The translations under genes were made by a program, and so were the position numbers. The notes beneath the pieces were generated by a model. The model worked only from the letters and a program-made list of their open reading frames with translations, was not told the origin of the DNA and did no database searches. 64,000 nt of DNA from Zarea fungicola (taxonomy: Eukaryota > Ascomycota > Sordariomycetes > Hypocreales > Cordycipitaceae), in assembly GCA_900169235.1 (NCBI GenBank), contig FWCC01000343.1, positions 59,873-123,872 of the forward strand. Direction: 5' to 3'. How positions within the stretch are numbered: position 1 is the stretch's first letter; each line of letters begins with the position of its first letter. Shown one piece after another: positions 54,534 through 64,000 of this stretch.

Positions 54534-55876
54534 ATGGTAGAGGAACGTACGCGTTCCCCGCTGCTCCGTCTTCCATGGGAAATTCGCCGCCCTATCATCA
54601 TCGACGTCCTGCGATACGGGCGCAGATTCAAACCGCCCTCTTTCAGCTGGGAGCTTATTGAGAGCCGGGTGCGCCTCTGCAATCGTTTCGATGACAACTA
54701 TCCTGACAGGACAAATTTTTATGTTCTTAGGCATAAAAGTCCTTTTCTGCACGGTCATGGCCTGCGAGCTACCAATCGCCAGCTATGCGATGAGACTAAG
54801 TTACTGATCAAGGAAGAACTAGAATCAGCCAATACCGAAATCCCGTTTATTTTCGATGTCATGTTTGTCAAGGACGTCGGTATATTTCCCACTTGGACGA
54901 GCTTTCCATATCAACCAAAACACCTCAAAATGCTCGCCATCAATCTACGCATTATACGTCCAGGAACGGCAATCGTGCCTGACGAGTGGATCGAAGTGGC
55001 TAGATATAGTGAGGCAGAACGTTCTCGCTGGCGTAGTTTTCCTGCTCGATGAAACCTCATGGTTATTCTGCTCTATGCCTTTGGCTGCTTCTCTGTAAAG
55101 CTAGACCCCGTCCGACCAGGAGTTCAACGCAAAAGCCAGCCAGCCATCACGAGCGAAGCAGCGCCTTCTCAGCAGCAGGCGGCTAACCGAGGAAAGAATG
55201 TTTATCCACCAACTGGGTCAAGGGCGAAAACGCCTAAATTTCGCACACGGTCCAATCTTGTGGATCATCATAGCGATGTGGCTGATGCATACCGTCTCCC
55301 GTCTGCGTCATACGTTACCGATGAGCTCTTTATTGACATCAAGGAGCTCGAGTACGACGTCAACAACAAGCCCATACCTATAGGGACTGATGACAGTCGC
55401 AAGAAAAGCCGATTCTTTAAAGAAGGTTGCGTCCAATTTGGCCGTGATATTTTTAAGGACTATAGCTATAAGTGGAAGGACATGGAACAATCGAAATGGA
55501 GGAGAGCTTCATTTCTCAGGGCAAGTATGCATGCTATCAGCTTGAAGAAATGTTATGCGAAGAGCTCTGCACCGCGTCCGTGCCGGACAGGTCTGTGTTT
55601 CCTACGTACCTTGGAATGCTTGCAAACAGCGCCGGAGAGCTTAGGTATTCTGGCTGGACAAGGCGCTCGTATCTATTGCTGAGCAGGCATCCATCCGATT
55701 GGACTGAAATGCCGTTGGACGTCCAAGGTGACTACGCCAAGTACAGTGAGGCGAACATAGAGCGGAACTTGGCTATGACGATGGCTGGCGCCACTCTTGA
55801 GGATGAGTGCACTGTTAACAGCTTACATACTATGCAAATTAGGAGAGCCCATGGCTGGGTTCGAGATGATGACTAG
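54534..55876 (+). pseudogene. F-box-like fungal protein gene, disrupted
   Basis: The start (LLRLPWEIRRPIIIDVL) resembles the F-box-like segment of many fungal orphan proteins. Two breaks are visible. First, a TGA at 55050-55052 interrupts a frame that continues directly in the same phase beyond it (NLMVILLYAFGCF...). Second, near 55494 the reading moves to another frame, in which it continues to a stop at 55874-55876; the shift corresponds to one missing or two extra bases and no intron with usable borders spans it. The parts together are about 445 codons. An unusual intron around the TGA is a less likely explanation. Function unknown. Confidence 0.6.
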
Positions 55877-56136
55877 TGTAAGTATGTATTATACAGATTT
55901 CTGGTAAAATCTATCAGTTCCATTACATATCCTTATTACCTATGCTGTTATACCTGAATACAAAGATTTCGGGAAAACATACTGCTTCAGTAAATATCCT
56001 CAGTCAATGTATTAATACAACAACCCTCGAATAATGCCTTAATTTATTTCAAGTCACTGGGTAAACCACTAGGCCACGTAAACCTGAAAGTATTTAGTAA
56101 TACCAGTTTACATCTTCCAGATGCTTCGCATTTTTA

Positions 56137-56580
56137 TTAAATTGGCTGGTTATATTTAATTACTGACACTTCGCTGCTGTTGAAGTGAATTATTGATTCA
56201 TTCAATAGCTTACATAGACAATTGATAGACAATTGTCTTTCACTTGGCGCGCACGCCTTTTCAAAGACATCTTGCAGTTTGTCGTCGAGTTGTTTGATCG
56301 TCTTGCCTGACTTTTCAATTAGGTCATCGCTTATGCCAAATCGAGCGCCAGCAGCGACTTTATAGGCCTTGCCCGCCCTGCTAAAGCAACCATCCATCAC
56401 GATGCCAAGGATGTCTATAAAAGCATTCTCAGGATGTTCTACCATGTCCTTGATGCCGAGGGCGGTGTTGCCTACGAAGGCGATGCCAGTCGCCAAGCCT
56501 TCAAAAAGTGCTATCTCAGGTGCTAGCGCGTCAAGGAAAGGCAAAAGCAAGAAGACAACGCCGAGCTGGACAATCTTGTG
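56137..56580 (-). pseudogene. fragment resembling the C-terminal tail of killer-toxin-like GH18 chitinases
   Basis: An open stretch without a suitable start codon encodes about 140 residues. Its centre (IAFVGNTALGIKDMVEHPEN followed by AFIDILGIVMDG) resembles the tail found after the catalytic domain in large fungal GH18 chitinases of the killer-toxin alpha-subunit type. No catalytic DxxDxDxE, LysM or chitin-binding motif is present, and the frame is closed by a stop just upstream near 56612. It is best read as a degraded remnant. The identification rests on pattern memory only. Confidence 0.35.
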
Positions 56581-56636
56581 CGGACTGAGTCGCCTGGCTG
56601 CCGCCAGTCATGGCTCTGACCGACGGAAGACTGCCG

Positions 56637-57373
56637 TGGCAGGAGTCAGGTCTCTCAGGAAGTGCCGCTTGACCTGAATCAGCAGTCACAACACCCATGG
56701 TCCAACAGCTACCCACGCGTAACCTTCTAAATGTAGCCCCTCTAATTAGTCACAATTATTTTCTATTTAGAAAGTCATGCGCGGATAGCCAAATGCTCAT
56801 GCGTGTGTATTAATTGCTCTTTAGAAACTCCTGACTACTGACTAGGAAAAAAATCTAGAGCAAAGCAACGACCTGTATAAAGTCTTGAGAGTTTATAATG
56901 ACTCCGTCGAGAAGCACAACTTTGATTGAGAAGTTGAGGAATTTTCTTAGGCCCTAATAACAGTTTAAAGAAAGAAACACAAATTCTTTATATGAAAACA
57001 CATAATAAATAAGTGGCGAAATAAACGAAATGATAAGTAGAAGATGAACTCTATTAACTGTTAACTAGGGGCTGTGACACTGAGTTCCTGTGCAGGACTG
57101 CTGGCATATCACAGGTAGATACGCGGCACGGTACTGAGAGGGGCGCCTCCTAGTATGTATGCTGATTGTAACGTATTGTGATTGATAAAAAATCTAGATA
57201 TAGGTAACGGAGAAATTCCTCTTCTATATAGAGGAATTTAGGAACAGGAAAAGCAAACAACAAACAACAAAGATTCCTCTCTCCTCCTCAGCTGCCGTGA
57301 TGGCCTCGTATTGACGGCAGGAGTCAGGCTTAATCAGAAGAGCTGCTTAACCTGACTTAGCAGTCACAATAGT
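56637..57373. repeat. two diverged direct repeats (56637-56693 and 57319-57373)
   Basis: Both copies share ggcaggagtcagg, then tcag-aag, then gc-gctt-acctga--t and agcagtcacaa. The 625 bp between them are AT-rich and non-coding. They could be ends of a small degraded mobile element. Confidence 0.5.
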
Positions 57374-57386
57374 GGCGCTCACAGAA

Positions 57387-57414
57387 GCTTCCGTTGTGAC
57401 GCTCTAACGGAAGC
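57387..57414. repeat. 9-bp perfect inverted repeat
   Basis: gcttccgtt (57387-57395) and aacggaagc (57406-57414) with a 10-bp spacer, just after the second direct repeat. May be a terminal inverted-repeat remnant or a hairpin. Confidence 0.45.
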
Positions 57415-57786
57415 CCAACTACGTAAAGTGGTGGCTTTTGGCCGATTACAGATTCGACTATTGTAAATTGAGAGGAGCACATTTACGCAAGCTAGCTCCA
57501 TAAAGTTGCCGTTCGTCAGCAGCTAGCTAATAAGCTTATTATGGAGTAGCTTTTTAACAATCCTCATCTAAACCAATGTATCCACTAGTTTGGGCGTGGC
57601 TCATGCTAATAGAACAATTGCCGAGGTTGCTGCGCGACTTATTCATTTCTTGCGTATAGTAATTCCTCGTCAGGGGCTTCTATATTATAAATCAACTTGA
57701 TATACATGAATTGATTTCAACCATGGCACGCCCTGTCCCTCCTCTCGCTCACTCTACCCTACTCTACACTTGCACTGTACCTCGCG

Positions 57787-58776
57787 ATGTCCTCCAGCGA
57801 AACGAAGCCCAGCTCGTCACTCTATACGCGGCTTTCGCTAGACGAAGATGCGAGTGGCTCTGGTACAAGTATTGAGATGCGTAATTCCTCCTCTGAACAC
57901 TTTGCCCCGTTGCTAGAGGCATCAGAAAACCTCACCGCCCCTACACCCCCTGTTCCCTTTCAGCTGCCGAAACTCATTCTATGCTTTTCCTTTGCCCTGG
58001 CATTGCTCTCATCTGCGAACATTGTGCTCCTTCGTACTACACTATCAAAGTACCAAGCCTACCCCCTTTCTGCCGCTGAGCTCGAGGGTCTCCCCTATGG
58101 GGACGCCAGGCTAGGATTGGATAGAGTAGCAAGCTTTATGGCTCCTCCTCTGAGCTATCATCACGCTTGGCCGGATAGAATCGTGCGAGTGAGCCGAAAG
58201 CTCAAAACGGCCGTGTGGGGTCAGGGGGTACAGGTCTACGTCACTGTGGAGGTAAGTATCGCACGCTTACAGAGTACTGATTCCTTTTCTTCACTTCCCT
58301 GAGCCGTCTACCTATCCTCGGTGTGCCCACCTCTTCGCTTGCAGCTGCTGACGCAAGTAAAGGACTCGACAATTATGCGATTCGCTGTTCCCCCCACAGG
58401 CGTCAGCACCTGTTCACTGTCCTGGCGGCCACCTGTCGCGTCATCAATCCGTTTCAAGGATCTTACAACAAAGGGTGATATAACGGAAGTTGAAGTCTGG
58501 CACCTGATTGCGCCTTCGGCCACCGAATCTACCAGTATGGACAGACTTGACTATAATACGCTTTCGTACTCCACGCTTCCCGTACGCGGAGAGCTACTCG
58601 GTGTGCTTGATCTTACAGCTAAGCCCAACAGCACGACTGTACAATTTTCTTGTCCGAGGGAGGCGGAGAGTCTAGTGGTAGAGTTGAGGTGCCAGCGGGT
58701 GGCGTGCCATGTGAGCTTTATGCAGGTTGACATAGCACCGAGATTTGGGTTTGAGTTGCTGAGAAATAGGGAGTAG
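57787..58776 (+). CDS. single-pass membrane protein of But2 C-terminal-domain type
   Basis: Two exons (57787-58251, 58345-58776) joined in phase 0 give 298 residues. An acidic/Ser-rich cytosolic head of about 65 residues is followed by one transmembrane helix (LPKLILCFSFALALLSSANIVLL), so it is a type II protein with its C-terminal part in the lumen or outside. That part forms a beta-rich domain with FAVPPTGVSTCSLSW and conserved Cys residues near the end, as in the fungal family annotated as ubiquitin-3-binding-protein But2 C-terminal domain. Function in filamentous fungi is unknown. Confidence 0.75.
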
Positions 58777-60493
58777 GCAGAGAAGAATGCCTTTATTGCC
58801 TTTTACTACCGCTGTATCATGTAGCAGATATTTTGTCTTGTATCAGGAATGCCCATCTTGACATTTGTTATGGAACTAAAAAACGTTATAGCTGGTTTTG
58901 AGATTGCTAGCTCTTGCAGACCCGGAGTATTAATACCTTTGGCGCTATTTCCTTGACCACAAGCAATCACAGCGCGTGCTCGATACGGCGTGTCTTACGA
59001 AAGTAGTAGCTACCGACCAGCCACATTGCATAATGGGAAAGCTCTTCACGGCGTAATACATCCAGCGGTGCAATATTCAAAGCCTGGGGATATGGGTATG
59101 AGAAGTTCCTATTCATGTTGTAGGGTGGTTAGGATGGCCATAACAAGGACAGGGTAACCTGCTACGGGCTTAGAAGGTATGTATCAGATGCTAGAGATAC
59201 CCAGCTAAAGCCAGAGAAGACGTGATCATTTTGAGTGACTGCACGGAGTACGGAGTAGTCGAGTCCGATTACTTAGCAAGCTGATGCCTTACAGTGGAGA
59301 AGTAAGACGTTGTATAAAACCGAGATAAACGTAATTCTCTAACAGTGAATAGCATAAAGTAGAGAGAAAAACGGAGCAGTTAGACTTTAGAATATTATAT
59401 TTTTAAATATAAATTTTAAATAAGAAGCCGCCTCAACAATTGAAGAGTTTGGGGTTTGACCAAAGCCGCACCACTGACTGGATTCCAAAGAAAAATGGGG
59501 TTTTCTCTTGATCTAGACCACCACGAATTAGTCTTTTTGGTCTCTAGCGTCGACATCAAGGTCTGCCATGATCAACCTCCCAGACAAGCTCCAAGGGTAA
59601 TATTAAGCCTATCCACATAGTCTGTCGTGACTGGTGAGCTGGTGCCGTGGATTGACCCCACAAAGAACTGCTTGCCCACTCGGTAAGGTTGGACTTAACC
59701 GTAACTCCGCAACTGAGTAAGCTGACTTTTGATTGCTTCAGATTTCCGCGTATTGATCTTCAGGTCGGCTCACCTAGGCAGGGACCACTCCCCTGTTCTA
59801 GGAATGAGCATATTAGTGAGTGTGGCGGCGGCATAAGTAGCTTAGTATGACTGTCACACAGGGCAGGAATTATATATAGATACGAGTGAGTTGATTGGTT
59901 AAAAGAAGGTGCTATGGAGGTGGTGTGAGGATACCCCTTAATGGGGTGGCCATGGACATCTTGCTCAAGTCAGGTTGACCTGCAAAGTAAAGTGCAGGTT
60001 CCGCCGAAGCCAACGCCTTTTTGAGTCGAAAATTTTACAATAACTGGTGTGGTACCCGCCTTTTGTTAACGCGACGATAATCGCACCCCGCGGAACAATG
60101 ACGCACTGCGCTGCTCTGGTTGGTTCAGGCATGATGAGACATTTTTTAAAACGGAGACTGGGGAGTCGGCACACCGGCAAGCGGTAAGGTGTGCGGGACT
60201 GATACGGATCTCACCTCCGAACTAGTTGCTGAGAGGCTAATCGGCGACCTCCGCCTTCGTCCATTACAGTACGGATAACCATCAGGGCGCAGTAGCGCGA
60301 AATGCTGCCCTGGGGTTCGGACTGGGGCTGTCTCCGTTTTCAACTTATTGCCCGAAAGCAGACTACCTCTGCTCACAAGGTGAAGCCGCCACGGCTTGCT
60401 TTGAACAAAGGAAGTTGGACCATCCACCGGTAGGCATATTTCAGAATACGTCCCTCTTTCCTTGCACCCTGCTGTACTTTAACTCTGTCAAAT
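58777..60493. other. intergenic, no gene seen
   Basis: 1.7 kb with short frames only. An AT-rich block lies at 59390-59430. Confidence 0.5.
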
Positions 60494-61155
60494 ATGCCCG
60501 CTCTCTTCGCCACGGCCTTCTTTGTGCTTGCTATCGGCTGCGGAATCAACCCTGCTTCCGCAGCGCATGCCGGTTTCCACGTGCAGTTCCCATGGATGAC
60601 CCGAGGTCCAAACCCTAGCACCCGGCTAGAGCTAAACGGGTACAACCCTTTCTGCGGTATCTTGATTATTATTTTTCCGGCATCGCAGTAGTGTATGCTA
60701 ACAACCAGAAGGGGAGATTGTGCATGACCCCCAAGAATTTACCCGTCACTCGCGTACTTTCCTGTCCTTCTCCGGCCATTCTGGAGACCTTGTGACGGTC
60801 CGTTACACCCAAAATCGAGTGCCAAGGAATACAGATGACTTTCCCTACATGATCATACAGGATGTGCCCATCCAGCCTTCGGGGCAGCTATGTGTGAACG
60901 TCACCATACCATTTGAAACAAAGCTCAACGAGATGGGAGTCATGTACTTTGAGGCGAGGGATCCGAAGACAGGTAGTGTGAAACACCACGTCAGTTCCCC
61001 CGTCTCACCTGCAAATAGAGTTGTTACTAATCAAACGACAGTGTTCCGACGTTCAAATGACTGACGAAGATGCTCTTCCAGAGGAACATCCGGCGATGTG
61101 TGCGGCCAATAACGACACGCTTATCCCAATGCCGGATGAGTACCTGTTGAAATAG
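60494..61155 (+). CDS. small secreted protein, possible X325/BIM1-like (LPMO-related) copper protein
   Basis: Three exons (60494-60656, 60709-60989, 61042-61155) joined over two 52-bp introns give 185 residues. A signal peptide (MPALFATAFFVLAIGCGINPASAA) would be cleaved to leave an N-terminal His in HAGFHVQFPWMTRGP. An exposed N-terminal His followed by a hydrophobic strand and P-x-x-RG resembles the X325/BIM1 family, which binds copper with that His. Later QLCVNVTIPF and the CSDVQM segment restored by splicing fit the family's disulphide pattern. The usual Cys-Gly-Gly and a GPI site are missing, so it is a distant member or a different secreted family. Confidence 0.55.
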
Positions 61156-61866
61156 ACCAAGTGATGGGCCATCGTGTCCTGAAATGATTTTATGCTGTTC
61201 AGTTGCTGGCGCACGACGTTGCAAACTCACCCATGTCTATAGATTGAAAGAATGCAATGGCGCTCTATTAGCCTCAGATCGAGCACCAATGCGATTTCTA
61301 ACTATATTAATTGAGTATAACCTAAAGCAGTGACAAGAGTGTGCCATTATCTGTAACGGGTACGATAAGCAATAGGTGGGCAGGGCGAGTCATAGCCTAT
61401 TTCAAGGAGCTTATCAAATTTAAAAGGCGGGAAGGTGTATTAAAAAAACACTCAACGTAGGTCAACATCAAATTTGTTAAATATGCAGCCTTGGATATCA
61501 AACGCGGGAGCGTCAGAGGCGGTAGCTAGTAAAGTGGCGAGGAAAGAAGCAGTTGACCCTATTCTACAGAATCTATACAGGGTGTGAAGGTCTCGAGAGC
61601 TTCAAGATTATAAGAACAGGTTCAGAGCAGAAAAGGGAATCAAGATACTGTGGAATAGACGATGTTCCTATATAGAGTTTGAAATGCGTATATATAAACA
61701 TAGTGAGAATGTGCCCAATGAGTGTGCAGCTTTACCGAGCGCAGCTGATATCTAGAACATAGTATAGACGCCTGAAAGATCGGTCCAGCAGAGATTTCCG
61801 TCATTTAGAGCCTAGACATGTCTAGACAGACACAATCTTATTATCCTCCACGGTGTAACTGTGGCC
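61156..61866. other. intergenic, no gene seen
   Basis: Holds the 3' flanks of the secreted copper-protein-like gene and of the RiPP precursor. No further precursor repeat was found in it. Confidence 0.5.
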
Positions 61867-62163
61867 TTACTGAGCAGCGTCAGCCTCTTTGGCAGAAACG
61901 CTGTACTTGTGGCGCTTCTCAATAGCGTCAGCCTCTTTGGCAGAAACATTGTACTTGTGGCGCTTCTCAACAGCATCGGCGTCAGCCTCTTTGGCAGAAA
62001 CGCTGTACTTGTGACGCTTCTCAACAGCGTCAAAGTGATTTGGCTCATTAATTGACGCCTCGGCACGTCCAGCCAAGTCAGCAGCGGTGATTGCTGCAGC
62101 CTGGGCCGGGAGGATGTTTAGGCCGAGACTAGCAAGGCTGAGTAGGGCAGTGGTGAAATGCAT
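61867..62163 (-). CDS. dikaritin-type RiPP precursor with Kex2-processed repeats
   Basis: An intronless frame of 98 residues. Residues 1-22 form a signal peptide (ending ILPAQA-A). A short spacer leads to three repeats, each preceded by the Kex2 dibasic site KR at 49-50, 67-68 and 83-84. The repeat is HKYSVSAKEADA, HKYNVSAKEADA and again HKYSVSAKEADA, with linkers DAVE and IE. Known dikaritin precursors (ustiloxin, phomopsin, asperipin) have the same plan: signal peptide, Kex2 sites and a short core built on Tyr, often Tyr-x-Val/Ile-x. Tyr-Ser-Val-Ser and Tyr-Asn-Val-Ser fit that core. Divergent UstYa and nearby tyrosinase support the assignment. An alternative is a mating-pheromone-like or other Kex2-processed peptide without cyclisation. 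The exact core boundary is uncertain. Confidence 0.85.
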   Translation of the reverse strand: MHFTTALLSLASLGLNILPAQAAAITAADLAGRAEASINEPNHFDAVEKRHKYSVSAKEADADAVEKRHKYNVSAKEADAIEKRHKYSVSAKEADAAQ

Positions 62164-62788
62164 TGTTGAACTTTAGACGCAGCTGTGTGGTTCGTTAGGT
62201 AGAATGGTTTGTTGTTGAGATGTTGCTTTTGCTATTGGGCCTCTCCAGAGTATATATACACCAAGGTCCAAAGGAGAATGAGCAGGGTCAGCTTCAAGAA
62301 TCGACTCAAGGTGCCGGCTCGGATTCTAGACTGGAACAGTCGGCCTGAGGTGGAGCATCTGCATTACCCTTCTCTGTGAAGATTAAGGTTAGCTTGTCAG
62401 TTTAGAATGTCAGAAGTAGGAGGGATGGTATGGCGTGATAACCCACCATACAACCAATGTACGGAGTTTTGTAAACTAGCCATCTAATATATAAGCTTAA
62501 TCCTGGATAAAGCCACAAATATGAACCCGAAGGCTCATGTCTGGATAGTATGTGGATCTATGAACTGCCGGGCATACGCGTTTTGAAGATACTCAGCTTA
62601 CCAATACTCCACATCATCCATAAAAAACTTTTAATAGAGCATCTGGTGAATATAAAGGCCATTGAAACAGTTGGGGCTCCGAAGTCCCTGCTCCAGGCAT
62701 CACTGCAATTCCACATAAGTAAGCGCGGCTATGGGCAGCGTTGGGTCAAACACTACTACTCCGTAGTCAACTCTGAAAGCTGAAGAAA
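62164..62788. promoter_or_regulatory. shared divergent promoter of precursor and UstYa-like gene
   Basis: A 625-bp spacer between two divergent start codons, suggesting co-regulation. No coding content is visible. Confidence 0.5.
62251..62260 (-). promoter_or_regulatory. TATA box of the RiPP precursor gene
   Basis: A tatatataca run about 90 bp upstream of the precursor ATG on the minus strand, the spacing expected for a fungal TATA element plus short leader. Confidence 0.45.
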
Positions 62789-63511
62789 ATGCTCTCTCCC
62801 TCCGCCCCTCCCAACAAATCAATGTACCAGCAAAGCAAGATGTTACCCAAGTCCCTGAAAGCTGGACTTCGCGGCCACTCCATTGGCCTGCTTGTAGCGC
62901 TGGGCATATGCCTCGCCCTGAATTTAGGCGCGTTCATCTTCTCTCTAAGCATCTTAACTCGTGGAACGCAGAATTACAGTGCGTTACATCCCATCTTCTC
63001 CTCGACGCCTTGCTAAATAACAGTAGCCTACCTCGAGGGGGATCGACCTCGCGAGCTCCCCCTAACGATCCGCACCATCCAGACTGCCTTCCACGACGAC
63101 CCCGATCACTACGGGATGGAAGGCATTAACGCCACGGCCGAATGGAATGCAATTCGCCCTCCAGGCAGTGGCTTCGTTTTTCTAGGAGATGAGTACTATG
63201 CATTTGGTGTATCAATGTGGCACCAAATGCACTGCCTTAACCATATACGCTCCGTCCTGGTCAACGGGGACGACGGGTCAGATCATACGGCACACTGTTT
63301 CCATTACTTGCGGCAGGGAATTCTTTGCGCTGCCGATCTAACCTTGGAGTCAGGCGGCACAAGCATGAAGCTGGCTAATGGGGATACGGTCGCTACAGGC
63401 GTAGGAACTGTGCATACCTGCCGGGACTGGAAGCAGGTCCATGATTGGATGGAGAACCAACATAAGGATTGGACACCGGATATGCACCAGAGGTTCAAAG
63501 AATCTAGTTAA
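62789..63511 (+). CDS. UstYa-like oxidase (DUF3328)
   Basis: Two exons (62789-62978, 63024-63511) over a 45-bp intron give 225 residues. A single transmembrane helix (SIGLLVALGICLALNLGAFIF) follows a basic N-terminus, typical for this membrane-bound family. Two HxxHC motifs, the family signature, are intact: WHQMHC in the FGVSMWHQMHCLNHIR segment and HTAHC in DHTAHCFHYLRQGILC. UstYa-type proteins oxidatively cyclise Kex2-released peptides by linking the Tyr ring to a neighbouring residue, in the secretory pathway. The gene is divergent from the repeat precursor and convergent with the tyrosinase, giving a typical dikaritin triad. Only one UstYa gene is seen; ustiloxin uses two, so another may lie beyond the window edge. 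Confidence 0.92.
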
Positions 63512-63624
63512 CATCAATACAATGGGCAATCGTGTATAGGGTAGAGTTAGACAGTTATCTTTTCGGTAATACTAATTGAACTACCAGATATTGATTGATT
63601 TGTACCAGTCTAGTCCAGCACCAT

Positions 63625-64000
63625 TCACTCCTCATCCGAATATCGATAACATAGAGGCCATTGCTCGGTATCAAACACCGCCCTCGGCGCTACAGGCACA
63701 CTCATAACGCCGAATGGCATTAAGCGATCCGCTTGCGCCGTAAGATCATTGTGTGGGTCACTCATGTTGGGACTGCTAGAAAAGGCGGCGAAATTGGATG
63801 GATCGCGGCGCTGCCACTTCAACTCCCCATGTTAGTGACATTGGACTCCGCCTGAATACTCCACACTGAGAGCATGTATGAATTAGGCAAGTAGGCTTAC
63901 CTTACTCCACAACTTGTCAAGTTGCGCATGATGTAGCCAAAACAGCGGGTCATTAGGCGTGAAACTAGGTGCCATGCCTTGTGTTACAAATGAAGAAACG
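63625..64000 (-). CDS. tyrosinase (UstQ-like), 3' end only
   Basis: Two exons are visible: 64000-63901 (continuing beyond the window) and 63822-63625. They join in phase 0 over a 78-bp intron (GTAAGC donor). The first contains the copper-B site of tyrosinases, PNDPLFWLHHAQLDKLW, with the adjacent His pair and the HxxxD spacing. The second encodes the C-terminal tail ending CYRYSDEE and the stop. Catalytic copper-A His residues would lie to the right. Tyrosinases of the UstQ type hydroxylate the core Tyr in dikaritin pathways, and the location beside a UstYa gene and Tyr-bearing precursor supports this. It is cut by the window edge, so length and N-terminus are unknown. Confidence 0.85.

Noticed and set aside
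56515..56716. Overlapping minus-strand frame with an ATG next to the GH18-like fragment
   Set aside because: Different frame, no family resemblance and composition of a shadow; it cannot serve as the 5' exon without unsupported splicing.

Overview
The window is from a filamentous ascomycete (Pezizomycotina). Genes carry short introns of about 45-120 bp with GT-AG borders (one GC-AG). Gene content is typically fungal: polyketide synthases, Zn2Cys6 regulators, a P450nor-type CYP55, a NACHT-type NLR, a GH76 mannanase and a UstYa-like oxidase. A Sordariomycete, perhaps Hypocreales, is plausible from the close resemblance of the CYP55 to Fusarium P450nor, but this is inference.

Left arm (1-16 kb): the 3' part of a GH76 wall mannanase, a CYP7/8-like P450, an acidic 2EXR-type protein, a YdeI/OmdA-type protein, a mitochondrial CYP55 nitric-oxide-reductase-like P450, and a large NLR with a membrane-anchored hydrolase domain, a NACHT ATPase and eleven near-identical 32-residue repeats.

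Central arm (17-54 kb): a biosynthetic cluster with two cooperating polyketide synthases. The highly reducing PKS (28191-19915, minus; KS-AT-DH-MT-ER-KR-ACP, no release domain) and the non-reducing PKS (39971-48613, plus, intronless; SAT-KS-AT-PT-ACP-ACP-MT-R) flank a Zn2Cys6 regulator, a 14-TM MFS exporter, a class A FAD monooxygenase and a secreted DUF3237 protein. To the right lie an NmrA-like reductase, a second Zn2Cys6 regulator and a SnoaL-like protein. The inferred logic is that the HR-PKS makes a reduced starter, the SAT loads it on the NR-PKS, the R domain releases an aldehyde and the monooxygenase dearomatises the ring, as in sorbicillinoid, azaphilone and tropolone pathways. Next to the HR-PKS, a GIY-YIG/T5orf172 gene ends with a duplicated copy of the PKS C-terminus.

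Right arm (54-64 kb): a broken F-box-like gene, a chitinase-tail-like fragment beside a short repeat, a But2-like membrane protein and a small secreted copper-protein-like gene. At the very edge is what I regard as the most exciting item: a compact ribosomal-peptide locus of the dikaritin (ustiloxin/phomopsin) type. It has a secreted precursor with three Kex2-bounded repeats of HKY(S/N)VS, a divergent UstYa/DUF3328 oxidase with two HxxHC motifs, and the 3' end of a tyrosinase (UstQ-like) that runs off the window. Exon borders were derived by hand from splice consensus and frame continuity.
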